DNA of 64,000 bases. Source: Sphingomonas ginsengisoli An et al. 2013 (GTDB lineage: Bacteria > Pseudomonadota > Alphaproteobacteria > Sphingomonadales > Sphingomonadaceae). Location: NCBI RefSeq assembly GCF_009363895.1, contig NZ_CP045434.1, positions 310,001 to 374,000 on the forward strand. Reading direction: 5' to 3'. Made by a program: the position numbers and the translations under genes. Of the stretch, positions 28,803 to 40,546 are shown piece by piece. The notes below the pieces were generated by a model that saw only the letters and a list, made by a program, of their open reading frames with translations, had not been told where the DNA came from and made no database searches. Numbering within the stretch: the stretch's first letter is position 1; each line of letters begins with the position of its first letter.

Positions 28803-30736
28803 GCGCTGGCGGGCTTGGCCGCGGCCTCGGCCGCAGCGGCCTTGGCTTGGACGGCGCTCTGCGCCGCGGCCTTGAACGCCGCCGACTGGCGGGCGGTGCG
28901 TTCTGCGAGCGAGCCGCCCCAGCTCTGCTCGAGCGGGCCGAGCGTCGCCCACGCCTTCTGCTGGTCGAACAGATAGGTCATGGTGTCGCGGACGATCGGC
29001 GCGGCGGACGAGGCGCCAAAGCCGCCATGCTCGATGATGCAGCCGATCGCATAGCGCGGCTTCTCGACGGGAGCGAAGGCGACGAACAGGGCGTGGTCGC
29101 GTAGCGCCCAATTGGCATTGGCGACCTTGCGCTGGGTCAGTTTGTAGACCTGTGCTGTGCCGGTCTTGCCCGCCATCTGGACACCGTCGAGCGGCAGCTT
29201 GGCAGCTGCCGCGGTGCCGCCGCCGTTGACCACCGCGCCCATCGCCTCGCGGACGATCTTGAGATGCTCGGCGTCGACCGCGACCTGGGCGACCGGGTGT
29301 TTCGGCGCGCCCATCAGCAGCCGCGGCTGAAGCAGCATCCCCGAGCCGAGCCGCGCCGGCATCACCGCCAACTGGAGCGGATTAATCAGCACATAGCCCT
29401 GGCCGATCGAGGTGTTGGCGCTGTCGAATCCCTGCCACTTGCGCTTGTATTTCTGCTCGAGCCACTTGGGGCTGGGCATGGTGCCGAAACGCTGGTTGAT
29501 CGGCAGCTGCTCGAACTGCTGCCCATAGCCGAGATAGTTGACCATCTCGGTGGTAAGCTCGGGATCGGTGCGCAGACCCATCGTCCAGAAATAGGTGTTG
29601 CAGCTGCGCGCGATCGCCGAGTGCATGTCCATCGAGCCGTGGCGGTCGTCGCAGCTGAAGAAGCGGTTGCCGATCCGCATCCCGCCCGGACAGAAGACCC
29701 GCGCGGACGGATCGACGCCCTGCTTGAGGAAGCCGAGCGCCATCGCCGGCTTGATCGTCGAGCCCGACGGGTAGAGCCCTTGGGCGACCTTATTGATCAG
29801 CGGCTTGTGGTCGTCTTCCGACAGCATCTTCCACTCGGTCCGGCCGATCCCGCTCGAGAAGCTGTTGGGATCGAACGCGGGCATCGAGACGAAGGCGAGG
29901 ATGTCGCCCGAGGCGAGGTCCATCGCGACCAGCGCGCCCGAATTGTCGCCCATCCGCCGCGCGGCATATTCCTGCAGGCCGGCGTCGATCGTCAGCGCGA
30001 CCGTGCTGCCGCTCTGGTCGGGCTTGGGGTCGAGTTCCTTGACCAGCTTGCCGCTGGCAGTGACCTCGATCCGCTGGCCGCCCGGCTTGCCCCGCATGTA
30101 GGGCTCGAGCACCTTTTCCAGCCCCTGCTTGCCGATCTTGAAACCGGGGGTGAGGAACAGGGGGTCCTTGGTCTTCTTGTAATCGACCGCCGAGGGCGTG
30201 CCGACATAACCAATCAGATGCGCCACCGCCGGCCCGGTCGGATAGAAACGCGAGAAGCCACGCATCGGCTGCACCCCGGGCAGTTCGGGGAGCCGCACGG
30301 TGACCGCGGCGTAGCGCTCGTAGGGCACGTTCTCGGCGACCTGGACCGGCTGGAAGCCGACCGCGGCGTCGATGTCGCGGTTGATCCGGTCGACCTCGTC
30401 GGGGGTGAGTGCGAGCAGGCCCGTCAGCTTGGCGATCGTGCCGGGGACGTCCTTGACCTGGTCGGGGATGAGGTCGACCCGGAAGTTCGAGCGGTTGATC
30501 GCGATCGGCTTGCCGCCGCGGTCGACGATCCAGCCGCGCCGCGGGGGGACGATGATCAGCTGGACCCGGTTGCTCTCCGACAGCAGATTATATTTGGCGT
30601 TCTCGCGCACCGCGAGCCAGCCCAGCCGCCCGACCAGCGCCCCGCCGACCGCGACCTGGGCCGCGCCAACCACCATCATCCGCCGCGAGAAGGTCAAATT
30701 CTGGTGGACCGCGGTGAAGCGGATGGGCGCGTTCAC
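28799..30736 (-). CDS. mrdA: Penicillin-binding protein 2 (transpeptidase)
   Basis: 645-aa class B PBP, partner of RodA in elongation. One N-terminal membrane helix is followed by the dimerisation/pedestal region and the transpeptidase domain. Catalytic motifs are present: SxxK in SGSTIKPAM, SxN in RSCNTYF and KTG in AGKTGTAQV. The C-terminal tail is Ala-rich (about 40 residues). Start ATG overlaps the mreD stop (ATGA), and the stop overlaps the rodA start. Length is typical. Confidence 0.97.
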   Translation of the reverse strand: MNAPIRFTAVHQNLTFSRRMMVVGAAQVAVGGALVGRLGWLAVRENAKYNLLSESNRVQLIIVPPRRGWIVDRGGKPIAINRSNFRVDLIPDQVKDVPGTIAKLTGLLALTPDEVDRINRDIDAAVGFQPVQVAENVPYERYAAVTVRLPELPGVQPMRGFSRFYPTGPAVAHLIGYVGTPSAVDYKKTKDPLFLTPGFKIGKQGLEKVLEPYMRGKPGGQRIEVTASGKLVKELDPKPDQSGSTVALTIDAGLQEYAARRMGDNSGALVAMDLASGDILAFVSMPAFDPNSFSSGIGRTEWKMLSEDDHKPLINKVAQGLYPSGSTIKPAMALGFLKQGVDPSARVFCPGGMRIGNRFFSCDDRHGSMDMHSAIARSCNTYFWTMGLRTDPELTTEMVNYLGYGQQFEQLPINQRFGTMPSPKWLEQKYKRKWQGFDSANTSIGQGYVLINPLQLAVMPARLGSGMLLQPRLLMGAPKHPVAQVAVDAEHLKIVREAMGAVVNGGGTAAAAKLPLDGVQMAGKTGTAQVYKLTQRKVANANWALRDHALFVAFAPVEKPRYAIGCIIEHGGFGASSAAPIVRDTMTYLFDQQKAWATLGPLEQSWGGSLAERTARQSAAFKAAAQSAVQAKAAAAEAAAKPASA

Positions 30737-31254
30737 CGGCCGAGCCTCCAGCGGTCGAGCCGGCTCGCGGCCCAGGCGGCGACCGGGAAGGCGAGGACGG
30801 CAATGATCAGCGGCGGCCAGATCACGTGAAACTCATTGCGGGCGCCCATCAGGGCATCGACTTTCCACCGTACCACCGCACCGATGAACAAAAGCCCAGC
30901 GGCGAGCAGCCACTCAATCCAATAGTCGCGCCACATCGTCCGCCGGTCGGCGAGGTCGAGCAGCAGCATCGACAGCGTCCAGACGAAGATCGACAGCCCG
31001 ATCGGCTCCCCCACGACCAGGTCGTTCCACAGGCCCAGCGGCGCCGCCCACCAGCCGGGGAAGGCGTCGGAGCGGAGCAGCCGCCAGGCGATCAGCATGA
31101 GGTAGCCGAAGCTTGGCCCCCAGCCGACCTGGGCGACGATCGGCAGCAATCCGAGCAGGCTTGCCAGCGCGATGCTGACCGGGGCGACGAACGGCGCGAT
31201 CGGCTTGGGCCCACGACCGATCTGGCTTTTGCCGGCCAGCGCGGAGCGGACCAT
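30733..31254 (-). CDS. mreD: Rod shape-determining protein MreD
   Basis: 173-aa small inner-membrane protein with about five helices, the usual MreD size and profile (e.g. PSFGYLMLIAWRLLRSDAFP, then GLWNDLVVGEPIGLS). Weak primary conservation is normal for MreD, so position in the operon is part of the evidence. It overlaps mreC by one base and mrdA by four. Confidence 0.93.
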   Translation of the reverse strand: MVRSALAGKSQIGRGPKPIAPFVAPVSIALASLLGLLPIVAQVGWGPSFGYLMLIAWRLLRSDAFPGWWAAPLGLWNDLVVGEPIGLSIFVWTLSMLLLDLADRRTMWRDYWIEWLLAAGLLFIGAVVRWKVDALMGARNEFHVIWPPLIIAVLAFPVAAWAASRLDRWRLGR

Positions 31255-32174
31255 CAGCGGCCCCCGTCGACCGGCCCGGTCGCGGCGGCGGTGCTGGTCG
31301 GGGCGGGGACCTCGGCGCCGGCGGCGAGCGCGGCCTCCTCATAGGGTCGCTCGACCTGGGCGAAGCTGACGTCGGCGGGGTCGGCCATCGGCAGCGCGAT
31401 CGCGCCGTCGTCGTCGAGCTTCATCACCCGCGCGATCGGAACCCCGGGCGGGTAGAGTCCGCCGGTCCCGCTGGTGACCACGATATCGCCGCGCTTGAAC
31501 GGATTGCGCCCGACCTCGAGCGGGCGGACGTCGATGGTCCCGTTGCCGCGGCCGGTGCTGATCACCGCCTGGCCGGTGCGGAGCAGGCGGGCGGGAACGA
31601 CGTTGGCGCGGTCGGAAACGAGCAGGACGCGGCTGGCGGTGGCCCCGGCGTCGACGATCCGACCGACCAGCCCGTCGGCAGCGCGGACCGGCATACCGAC
31701 CTCGACCCCGTCGCTGCGCCCGGCCGAGAGGAGCGCGAAGCGGCGCTGGCTTTCGAAGGACGAGCCGACGATGCGTCCGCTGGCCACCGCCACCGGGGTT
31801 TTCTCGCGCAGCTGCAGCGCGGCCTTCAATTGGGCGTTCTCGTTGAGGATCGCGCGGGCCTGGATGATCTGGCGGCGAAGCGCGGCCTGCTCGGCCTTGA
31901 GCCTGCCATTCTGGCGCGCGGCGTCCCAGTAATTCTCGGCACCGCTGAACAGCCCGCCGACGGTGCTGGTCACCGCCCGCAGCGAATTGCTGACCGGCGC
32001 AGTGACGTCGAGCGCCGCTCCCCGCACCCCGGCGTAAGCCGTCGGCGCGACGATCGACAGTCCCAGCAGGACGAGCCCGATCAGCGTTCCGGCGATGACC
32101 GCCAGGAAGCTGAAAAACAGGCCATATTGCGCCCGTCGCGACCAGCCCGGGCGCGCACCCATCGGCGCCGCCAC
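31254..32174 (-). CDS. mreC: Rod shape-determining protein MreC
   Basis: 306-aa bitopic membrane protein bridging MreB to the periplasmic elongation enzymes. One N-terminal helix (residues about 16-42) is followed by a coiled coil (NYWDAARQNGRLKAEQAALR), then beta-barrel domains with the LVGRIVDAG and VVTSGTGGLYPPGVPIA segments typical of MreC. The tail is Ala/Pro/Thr rich. It is 13 bases downstream of mreB. Confidence 0.96.
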   Translation of the reverse strand: MAAPMGARPGWSRRAQYGLFFSFLAVIAGTLIGLVLLGLSIVAPTAYAGVRGAALDVTAPVSNSLRAVTSTVGGLFSGAENYWDAARQNGRLKAEQAALRRQIIQARAILNENAQLKAALQLREKTPVAVASGRIVGSSFESQRRFALLSAGRSDGVEVGMPVRAADGLVGRIVDAGATASRVLLVSDRANVVPARLLRTGQAVISTGRGNGTIDVRPLEVGRNPFKRGDIVVTSGTGGLYPPGVPIARVMKLDDDGAIALPMADPADVSFAQVERPYEEAALAAGAEVPAPTSTAAATGPVDGGR

Positions 32175-32187
32175 GCGTCAGGCTCCT

Positions 32188-35130
<2,943 letters not shown>

Positions 35131-35143
35131 GTCGGGCGTCGTC

Positions 35144-35638
35144 CTAACGATCTCCGCCGCCGGCCTCGACACGCGCAACCGTCGGCTGACGGTACGTGGT
35201 CGGGCGACAGGTGGCGGTCGCATTGCGTCGCACCTCACCAAGCACGCGGATGACCTGATGATCGATCAGCAATGACGTGCGACGATCGAATTTGGTCGAT
35301 CGAACCTGAGTGGGGCTATCGACGTCGGCCAATGTGATAGGATTCGTCTGACCAGTGTGGATGGCGAAGGTCTCGGCCGCCGTGCACCGATTGTAGCAAA
35401 CATAGCCGGCCTTAAGATCGGCGCTGAAGTCGACCGCGTACAGAGACCGCGAAATCTTGCCTCCCGCCTCGGTCGTCTCGGTGCCCCGGCAGATCTCGGC
35501 CACGCGGTCCTGCGCGGCGACCGGGGAGGCTGCGCCGAGCAGCGCGGCGGCGATTGCCGCCGCAGCGGTGTGACGCGCCGGCAGCGATCGGTTGCGCCGA
35601 GCGCGATGGGGAAACCGTGCAGAAAACAGGGTTGGCAT
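35144..35638 (-). CDS. Hypothetical exported protein
   Basis: 164 aa from ATG 35638 with a basic N-terminus and a hydrophobic signal region (AAAAIAAALLGAASPVAAQ) ending in a plausible signal peptidase site. The mature part has four Cys (VAEIC, YVCYNRC, ATCRP) and no recognised domain. Longer in-frame extension upstream to 35818 would put the signal sequence inside the protein, so I reject it. It converges with mutL, 13 bases away. Function unknown; periplasmic. Confidence 0.6.
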   Translation of the reverse strand: MPTLFSARFPHRARRNRSLPARHTAAAAIAAALLGAASPVAAQDRVAEICRGTETTEAGGKISRSLYAVDFSADLKAGYVCYNRCTAAETFAIHTGQTNPITLADVDSPTQVRSTKFDRRTSLLIDHQVIRVLGEVRRNATATCRPTTYRQPTVARVEAGGGDR

Positions 35639-35795
35639 TGGCAAGGCCCTCGATCCTGCCGACGGGCATAGTTGAATTCCATGGCTGACGCGTGTCCGGC
35701 CGATGAATTCATCGGGCGTCTGCAGACCGCCGATTCGCTTTCGTGACGCCGCCGTGTTAATCCCGGTTTTACGGACCTCGCGAAGGAGCCGCGCC

Positions 35796-35969
35796 ATGAT
35801 CCAAGAACCCAGTCGCATCTATTTCGCCCGGCGTGCCGCCGAGGAGGAAGAGCGGTTCGAAGGGGCCGACGATCCGGCCGCGCGCGAGGCGCATCGCAGA
35901 TTGCAGCGGGTCTATGCCGAGCGTGCCAGCGTCGGCGATCGCTATCCGATCAAGGACGTGGTCGGCTAG
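35796..35969 (+). CDS. Small charged hypothetical protein (57 aa)
   Basis: Short polypeptide beginning MIQEPSRIYFARRAAEEEER, rich in Arg/Glu and predicted helical, without signal or membrane segment. ATG 35796 has AAGGAG 7-8 bases before it, which supports real translation; a longer in-frame start at 35703 does not. A CtrA-like half-site pair (TTAA-N7-TTTA, 35757-35771) lies upstream. It ends with a CTAG shared with the convergent ilvC-like gene. Similar short Arg/Glu-rich proteins are common in sphingomonads, but I cannot give a function. Confidence 0.7.
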   Translation: MIQEPSRIYFARRAAEEEERFEGADDPAAREAHRRLQRVYAERASVGDRYPIKDVVG

Positions 35970-36931
35970 GCCTCGCCGGCGAGCCGCCGCCGCGCGGTTT
36001 CCAGCGCCGTCTCCCGTGCTGCCCGACGCGCCGCGCGCAGCCGGGGATAATCGCCGTCGGCCTCTTCGCTCAGTGCGTTTGCGAAGTTGCCCGAGCGGAC
36101 CTCGTCGAGCACGTCGCCCATTCGCGCGCGGACCGTCGCATCGATCACCTTCGGGCCGCCGGTGAGCGCGCCGAACTCGGCGGTGTTGCTGATCGCTTCG
36201 GCGGTGCCGGCGATCCCGCGCGCCTCGATCAGCCCGGCGAGCAGCTTCAACTCGGTGACGCATTCGAGGTAGGCGACCTCGGGCTGGATGCCGGCGGCGA
36301 CCAACGTGTCGAAGCCGGCCTCCAAGATCTGGGGCACCGCGCCCCACACCACCGCGCCCTCGTTGAACAGATCGGCGACGCATTCCTCTTCGAAGGTCGA
36401 GCGGATGACGCCTGCGCGCCCACAACCGAGCGCCCGGGAATAGGCCAGCGCCAGCGGCCACGCCCCGCCGGTCGCGTCCTGCGCCACCGCCGCCAGCGCG
36501 ACCATCCCGCGGCCCTCGACGAACAGGCTGCGCAGGGCGGTCCCCGGCCCCTTGGGAGCGACCATGATCACGTCGAGCTCGGCGCGCGGTCGGATCAGCC
36601 CGAAGTGGATCGCCAGCCCGTGACTGAACCCCAGCGCCGCGCGGGGCTTGAGCGCCGGGGCGAGTTCGTCGTGGATCGCGGCGAGCTTTTCGTCGGGGGC
36701 AAGCAGCATGACGAGGTCGGCCCCGTCCGCCGCGGCGAGCGGCGGCATGACGTCGAAGCCGGCGGTGCGGACCTCGGCCTCGCTCGGGCTGCCGGGCCGA
36801 AGCCCGATCCGCACCGCGACGCCGCTGTCGCGCAGGTTGAGCGCCTGCGCCCGGCCCTGGTTGCCGTAACCGATGATCGCCACCGTCTTGCCCGTAAGCG
36901 GGGCGGGGTCGAGGTCGCGGTCGGTCAGCAT
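35966..36931 (-). CDS. ilvC: Short ketol-acid reductoisomerase (IlvC-type)
   Basis: Acetohydroxyacid isomeroreductase of branched-chain amino acid synthesis. It begins DRDLDPAPLTGKTVAIIGYG; the Rossmann motif GYGNQGRAQALNLRDSG, an Arg in GLRPGS, FSHGLAIHF, MVAPKGPG, the metal ligands in DLFNEG and ECVTELKL, and the Ser in ISNTAEFG are all present. At 321 aa it is slightly shorter than class I IlvC (about 330-340) and many positions differ from the consensus, so it may be a divergent or secondary enzyme. ATG 36931 overlaps the miaA stop by 7 bases. No ilvB or ilvN is adjacent. Confidence 0.82.
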   Translation of the reverse strand: MLTDRDLDPAPLTGKTVAIIGYGNQGRAQALNLRDSGVAVRIGLRPGSPSEAEVRTAGFDVMPPLAAADGADLVMLLAPDEKLAAIHDELAPALKPRAALGFSHGLAIHFGLIRPRAELDVIMVAPKGPGTALRSLFVEGRGMVALAAVAQDATGGAWPLALAYSRALGCGRAGVIRSTFEEECVADLFNEGAVVWGAVPQILEAGFDTLVAAGIQPEVAYLECVTELKLLAGLIEARGIAGTAEAISNTAEFGALTGGPKVIDATVRARMGDVLDEVRSGNFANALSEEADGDYPRLRAARRAARETALETARRRLAGEA

Positions 36932-37848
36932 GCCAGCGTCGCCGCCAACCGATCGATCTTCACCTCGTCCAGCGCGTCTTCCACGTTCATCAGGTCCCCC
37001 AGCCGCTGGTGTCGGAACCACGTATACTGGCGCTTGGCATAGTTGCGAGTGGCCTGGGCACCCGCCGCGACGCAACCCGCGCGGTCGACCTCGCCGCGCA
37101 GCAGCGCCGCCACCTCGCGCACCCCGATCATCCGCATTGCCGGCAGCGCCGGATCGAGCCCGCGCTCGAGCAGCGACCGCACCTCGGCGATCGCGCCCTC
37201 GTCGAGCATCGCCGCGAAGCGCCCCTCGCAGCGCTCGTACAGCCAGGCCCGCGGCGGGAGGAGGATCGCGCCGCGCAGGTCGGCCTCGGCGCGCAGCCCG
37301 CCCTCACGCGCCTGTTGCCAGTCGGCGAGGGATCGTCCGGTCGAGCGCACCACTTCGAGCGCGCGGGCGATCCGGGTGGTGTCGGCCGGGTGCAGCCGGG
37401 TCGCGGCCTCGGGGTCGAGCTCGCGCAACTCGCGATGGTTGTCCGCGACCGTCGCCGCGCGCACCGCGCTCCGCACCGCCGGGTCGATCGGCGGCACCGG
37501 CGCGATCCCGTCGAGCAGGGTGCGGAGATAAAGCCCGGTCCCGCCGACGAGGATCGGCAAGCGGCCGTCGGCCCACACCGCGCGGACCTCCCGCGCGGCC
37601 AGCCCGGCCCACTCGGCGGCCGAGCAGGGGTCGCCGGGATCGCGAAACCCGAACAGCCGATGCTCGACACGCGCGAATTCACTTGGGGACGGCCCCGCGC
37701 TGATTATGCCGAGGCCTGCATAGATTTGGGCGCTGTCTGCGTTGATCAGCACCCCGTTCGCCCGTTCGGCCCAGGCGAGCGCGACCGCCGACTTGCCCGC
37801 AGCAGTCGGACCGGCGATGAGGCCGAGAGGAGGACGTCCTTTGCTCAT
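36925..37848 (-). CDS. miaA: tRNA dimethylallyltransferase MiaA
   Basis: 307-aa enzyme that adds dimethylallyl to A37 of UNN-reading tRNAs. P-loop AGPTAAGKSAVAL, the ADSAQIYAGLGIISAGPS segment and VGGTGLYLRTLLDGI are intact, as is the C-terminal RNA-binding region (RNYAKRQYTWFR). The start ATG 37848 follows AAGGTGG; the TTG at 37878 is less likely. Its first bases overlap the start of divergent serB. Confidence 0.95.
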   Translation of the reverse strand: MSKGRPPLGLIAGPTAAGKSAVALAWAERANGVLINADSAQIYAGLGIISAGPSPSEFARVEHRLFGFRDPGDPCSAAEWAGLAAREVRAVWADGRLPILVGGTGLYLRTLLDGIAPVPPIDPAVRSAVRAATVADNHRELRELDPEAATRLHPADTTRIARALEVVRSTGRSLADWQQAREGGLRAEADLRGAILLPPRAWLYERCEGRFAAMLDEGAIAEVRSLLERGLDPALPAMRMIGVREVAALLRGEVDRAGCVAAGAQATRNYAKRQYTWFRHQRLGDLMNVEDALDEVKIDRLAATLAC

Positions 37849-38731
37849 TGCCACCTTGATAGCAGCCGGATCGCTCAATCAGGACAGAATCGACGAGGCG
37901 CTTCGGCTGCTCGCCTCGGCGCGGGTCGACGCCGAGACGTGGAGCTGGCTCGACGAAGGCGACGCTGCCGACGTAATGGTCGAGGAAGCGCCCGAGCGGC
38001 TACAGGAAATCCGGCTGATGCTCGAACGTGGTCTGATGGGCCTCGACGTCGTGGTCCAGCCTGCCGAAGGCCGCGTGAAACGGCTCCTCGTGGCGGACAT
38101 GGATTCGACCATGATCGGGCAGGAGTGCATCGACGAACTCGCCGATTATGCCGGGATGAAGGACGAGATCGCGGCCGTGACCGACGCCGCCATGCGCGGC
38201 GAGATCGACTTCGCCACCGCGCTCCACCAGCGGGTGGCCGCCCTGAACGGCCTCAGCACCCATTGCATCCAGCGCTGCCGCGAAGAGCGCATCCGCCCCA
38301 ATCCGGGGGCGCGGACACTGGTCCAGACGATGCGCGCCCGCGGCGCGGGGACGCTGCTGGTGACCGGCGGCTTCCACGATTTCGCCGATCCCACCGCGGC
38401 CGAACTCGGCTTCACCGAAGTGCGCGCCAACCATCTCGACAGCATCCACGGCCACCTGACCGGTCTCGTCACTGGCGAGATCGTCGACAGCGCGGCCAAG
38501 TGCGAGGCTTTGATCAAGCGCCGCACCCAGATGGGGATCGAGCCGGCGGCGGTGCTGGCGGTCGGCGACGGCGCCAATGACGCGCCGATGATCGCCGAAG
38601 CGGGGCTGGGAGTTGCCTATCACGGCAAGCCCAAGCTGCGCGAAGTCGCCGACGCGCGGATTGATCATAACGACCTCACCGCTCTGCTGTGGGCGCAAGG
38701 CATTCGCCGCGCCGAGTGGGTGACCGGCTAG
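37841..38731 (+). CDS. serB: Phosphoserine phosphatase SerB
   Basis: 296-aa HAD phosphatase for the last step of serine synthesis. An N-terminal ~75-residue ACT-like region precedes the catalytic domain with DMDSTMIGQECIDELA (DxDST), VTGGFHDF and GDGANDAPMIAEAG. The start is the TTG at 37841, with a strong GAGGAGG 8 bases upstream inside miaA; any upstream ATG would add non-homologous residues. The stop is in a CTAG shared with the convergent Sel1/SPOR gene. Confidence 0.92.
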   Translation: MLIATLIAAGSLNQDRIDEALRLLASARVDAETWSWLDEGDAADVMVEEAPERLQEIRLMLERGLMGLDVVVQPAEGRVKRLLVADMDSTMIGQECIDELADYAGMKDEIAAVTDAAMRGEIDFATALHQRVAALNGLSTHCIQRCREERIRPNPGARTLVQTMRARGAGTLLVTGGFHDFADPTAAELGFTEVRANHLDSIHGHLTGLVTGEIVDSAAKCEALIKRRTQMGIEPAAVLAVGDGANDAPMIAEAGLGVAYHGKPKLREVADARIDHNDLTALLWAQGIRRAEWVTG

Positions 38732-39630
38732 CGAACCCGGATCACGACGCAGGGGCTGGTGCCCGCGGCGCGGCAGGCGTCCTGCGCCTCGCCGCGCGTC
38801 GCGAAGGAACCGACCTGCAGCGCGGTCAGTCCGTTTTGGGTCGGCAGGAACGGCTGGCGTCCCGGCAGGCGCGCGCTGATGCGGCCCCACAATTCCTGCG
38901 GCGCGCCCGGACGGCGGAAGGCGCCCAGCTGGATCCGCCAGTCGCCGCCGCCAGCCGGTGCGGCGGCCGCAGCGCTCGGCGGTGGCGGGGCGGGACGACC
39001 CCGCGTCGTGGGGGACGGCGTGACGACAGGCGGCTGGGCCGTGGTTGGCCGCTTCGGTGACGATTGCGCGAGCTTCGGCGCTGGCAGCGCACCCGGGGCG
39101 AGATTGGTCCGCGCCCGCTCCGGCGGCGTGACGAACATCACCACGTCCATCTCCGACAGCGTCTGCTCGGCATCGACCAGCCCCAGCGCCACCGAGCGCT
39201 TGACCATCGCATAGCCGCGCTCGCGTTCGAGCGGGACGCCGTCGCCGTTGAACAGCGCGAGCCCGTAGAACAGCAGAGCGCGCGGCTCGTTGTTCGCCGA
39301 GGCGGCGCGGAGCAGCTTCAGCGCCGAGGCCTTCCGCCCGCTCGAAATGTCGAGCAGCGCGAGGCTGGCCTGGGCCGGGGCGTGGCATTCCTTGGCGGCG
39401 CGGCCGTAGAGCTGGCGCGCGCGCAGGATATTGACCGGCACTCCGCGGCCTGTCTGGTAGGCTTCGGCCAGCCGGTAATTCGCTTCGGCATCGCCGCTCT
39501 TGGCCAGCGGCGTCCAGATCGCGATCGCGCGGGCATTGTCGCCCTGCGCCGCGGCGGCGATGCCGTCCTCGACGCTCGCACCCGGCGCCGGTTCGGCGAC
39601 CACCAGCAGCGCTGCTGCCAACCAGAACAT
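38728..39630 (-). CDS. Sel1-like repeat and SPOR domain protein
   Basis: 300 aa with a signal peptide (MFWLAAALLVVAEPAPGAS). Two to three Sel1-type helical repeats (ANYRLAEAYQTGRGVPV, then LLFYGLALFNGDGVPLERERG) are followed by a Pro/Ala/Thr-rich linker (about 180-240) and a C-terminal SPOR domain (WRIQLGAFRRPG...LQVGSFATRGEA). SPOR domains bind denuded septal peptidoglycan, so this is probably an envelope protein of cell division. GTGGGGGAACG precedes ATG 39630. Confidence 0.86.
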   Translation of the reverse strand: MFWLAAALLVVAEPAPGASVEDGIAAAAQGDNARAIAIWTPLAKSGDAEANYRLAEAYQTGRGVPVNILRARQLYGRAAKECHAPAQASLALLDISSGRKASALKLLRAASANNEPRALLFYGLALFNGDGVPLERERGYAMVKRSVALGLVDAEQTLSEMDVVMFVTPPERARTNLAPGALPAPKLAQSSPKRPTTAQPPVVTPSPTTRGRPAPPPPSAAAAAPAGGGDWRIQLGAFRRPGAPQELWGRISARLPGRQPFLPTQNGLTALQVGSFATRGEAQDACRAAGTSPCVVIRVR

Positions 39631-39734
39631 CGTTCGTTCCCCCACGCCTCGTCCCAAGTCGGGGCGTCTCACATGCAGCTTACCTCATGCGCGCGAGGGG
39701 ACAAGCGGCGCGGCCGCCACAGGGCCCGGCAATC

Positions 39735-39773
39735 TTAACCAGATTTTAGGCGTGGTGCGGGCATGCCGGCATG
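39735..39773 (+). promoter_or_regulatory. Candidate regulatory sites upstream of the orphan parA operon
   Basis: In the 172-base divergent region: a CtrA-like site TTAA-N7-TTAG (39735-39749, 7 of 8 bases of TTAA-N7-TTAA) and, 30 bases before the start codon, a 12-bp perfect palindrome CATGCCGGCATG (39762-39773). The palindrome suits a dimeric ribbon-helix-helix repressor, such as the product of the next gene but one. Both are pattern matches. Confidence 0.35.
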
Positions 39774-39802
39774 GACACGGCCAAATAGGCAAGGGGATTG
39801 GG

Positions 39803-40525
39803 ATGCGCGTTCTGGCTTTGGCATCGCAGAAGGGGGGATCGGGCAAGACGACCCTGTCCGGACATCTCGCGGTGCAGGCGCAGTTGGCTGGGCAGGGGCC
39901 CGTCTGTTTGATCGACATCGATCCGCAGGGCTCGCTGGCCGACTGGTGGAACGAGCGCGAGGCCGACATGCCGGCCTTCGCCCAGACCACGGTGGCGCGC
40001 CTCGCCTCGGACCTCGAGGTGCTTCGCCAGCAGGGCTTCCGCCTAGCGGTGATCGACACCCCGCCGGCGATCACCATGGCGATCCAGAGCGTGATCGCGG
40101 TCGCCGAGCTGATCGTTATCCCGACCCGTCCGAGCCCGCACGACCTGCGCGCCGTCGGCGCTACCGTTGACCTGTGCGACCGTGCCGGCAAGCCGCTGAT
40201 CTTTGTCGTCAACGCGGCGACGCCCAAGGCCAAGATCACCAGCGAAGCCGCGGTTGCGCTGTCGCAGCACGGCACCGTCGCGCCGGTCACCATCCACCAC
40301 CGCACCGATTTCGCCGCCTCGATGATCGACGGCCGGACGGTGATGGAAGTCGACCCCAACGGCCGTTCGGCCCGCGAGGTGGTCGAGCTGTGGGACTATA
40401 TTCACGAGCGTCTCGAAAAGGCGTTCCGCCGCAACGTGTTCGCGACTCCGGCCAGCGGTCCGGTTGGCGCGGTCGCCGCGGCGCCGCGTCCGGTTGGTGG
40501 CTTCGGCCGCCGTGTTGTCGGTTAA
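39803..40525 (+). CDS. Orphan ParA-family ATPase
   Basis: 240-aa cytoplasmic P-loop ATPase. It has a deviant Walker A motif (KGGSGKTTLSGHLA), Walker A' region (LIDIDPQGSLADWW) and VIDTPPAITMAIQSV, the arrangement of ParA partition or positioning ATPases, and no N-terminal HTH, so it is of the ParA type Ib/orphan class. ATG 39803 follows AAGGGGATTGGG; longer frame upstream is non-homologous. Next comes a ribbon-helix-helix-like gene, then a TPR/SPOR lipoprotein, spaced 21 and 17 bases. This resembles cargo-positioning ParA systems rather than chromosomal parAB. Confidence 0.9.
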   Translation: MRVLALASQKGGSGKTTLSGHLAVQAQLAGQGPVCLIDIDPQGSLADWWNEREADMPAFAQTTVARLASDLEVLRQQGFRLAVIDTPPAITMAIQSVIAVAELIVIPTRPSPHDLRAVGATVDLCDRAGKPLIFVVNAATPKAKITSEAAVALSQHGTVAPVTIHHRTDFAASMIDGRTVMEVDPNGRSAREVVELWDYIHERLEKAFRRNVFATPASGPVGAVAAAPRPVGGFGRRVVG

Positions 40526-40546
40526 GCGAAAGGGAAGGGTGCTCCA

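Noticed and set aside
29264..30829. Plus-strand frame of over 500 codons opposite mrdA
   Set aside because: Antisense to PBP2 with SxxK, SxN and KTG motifs; no independent support.
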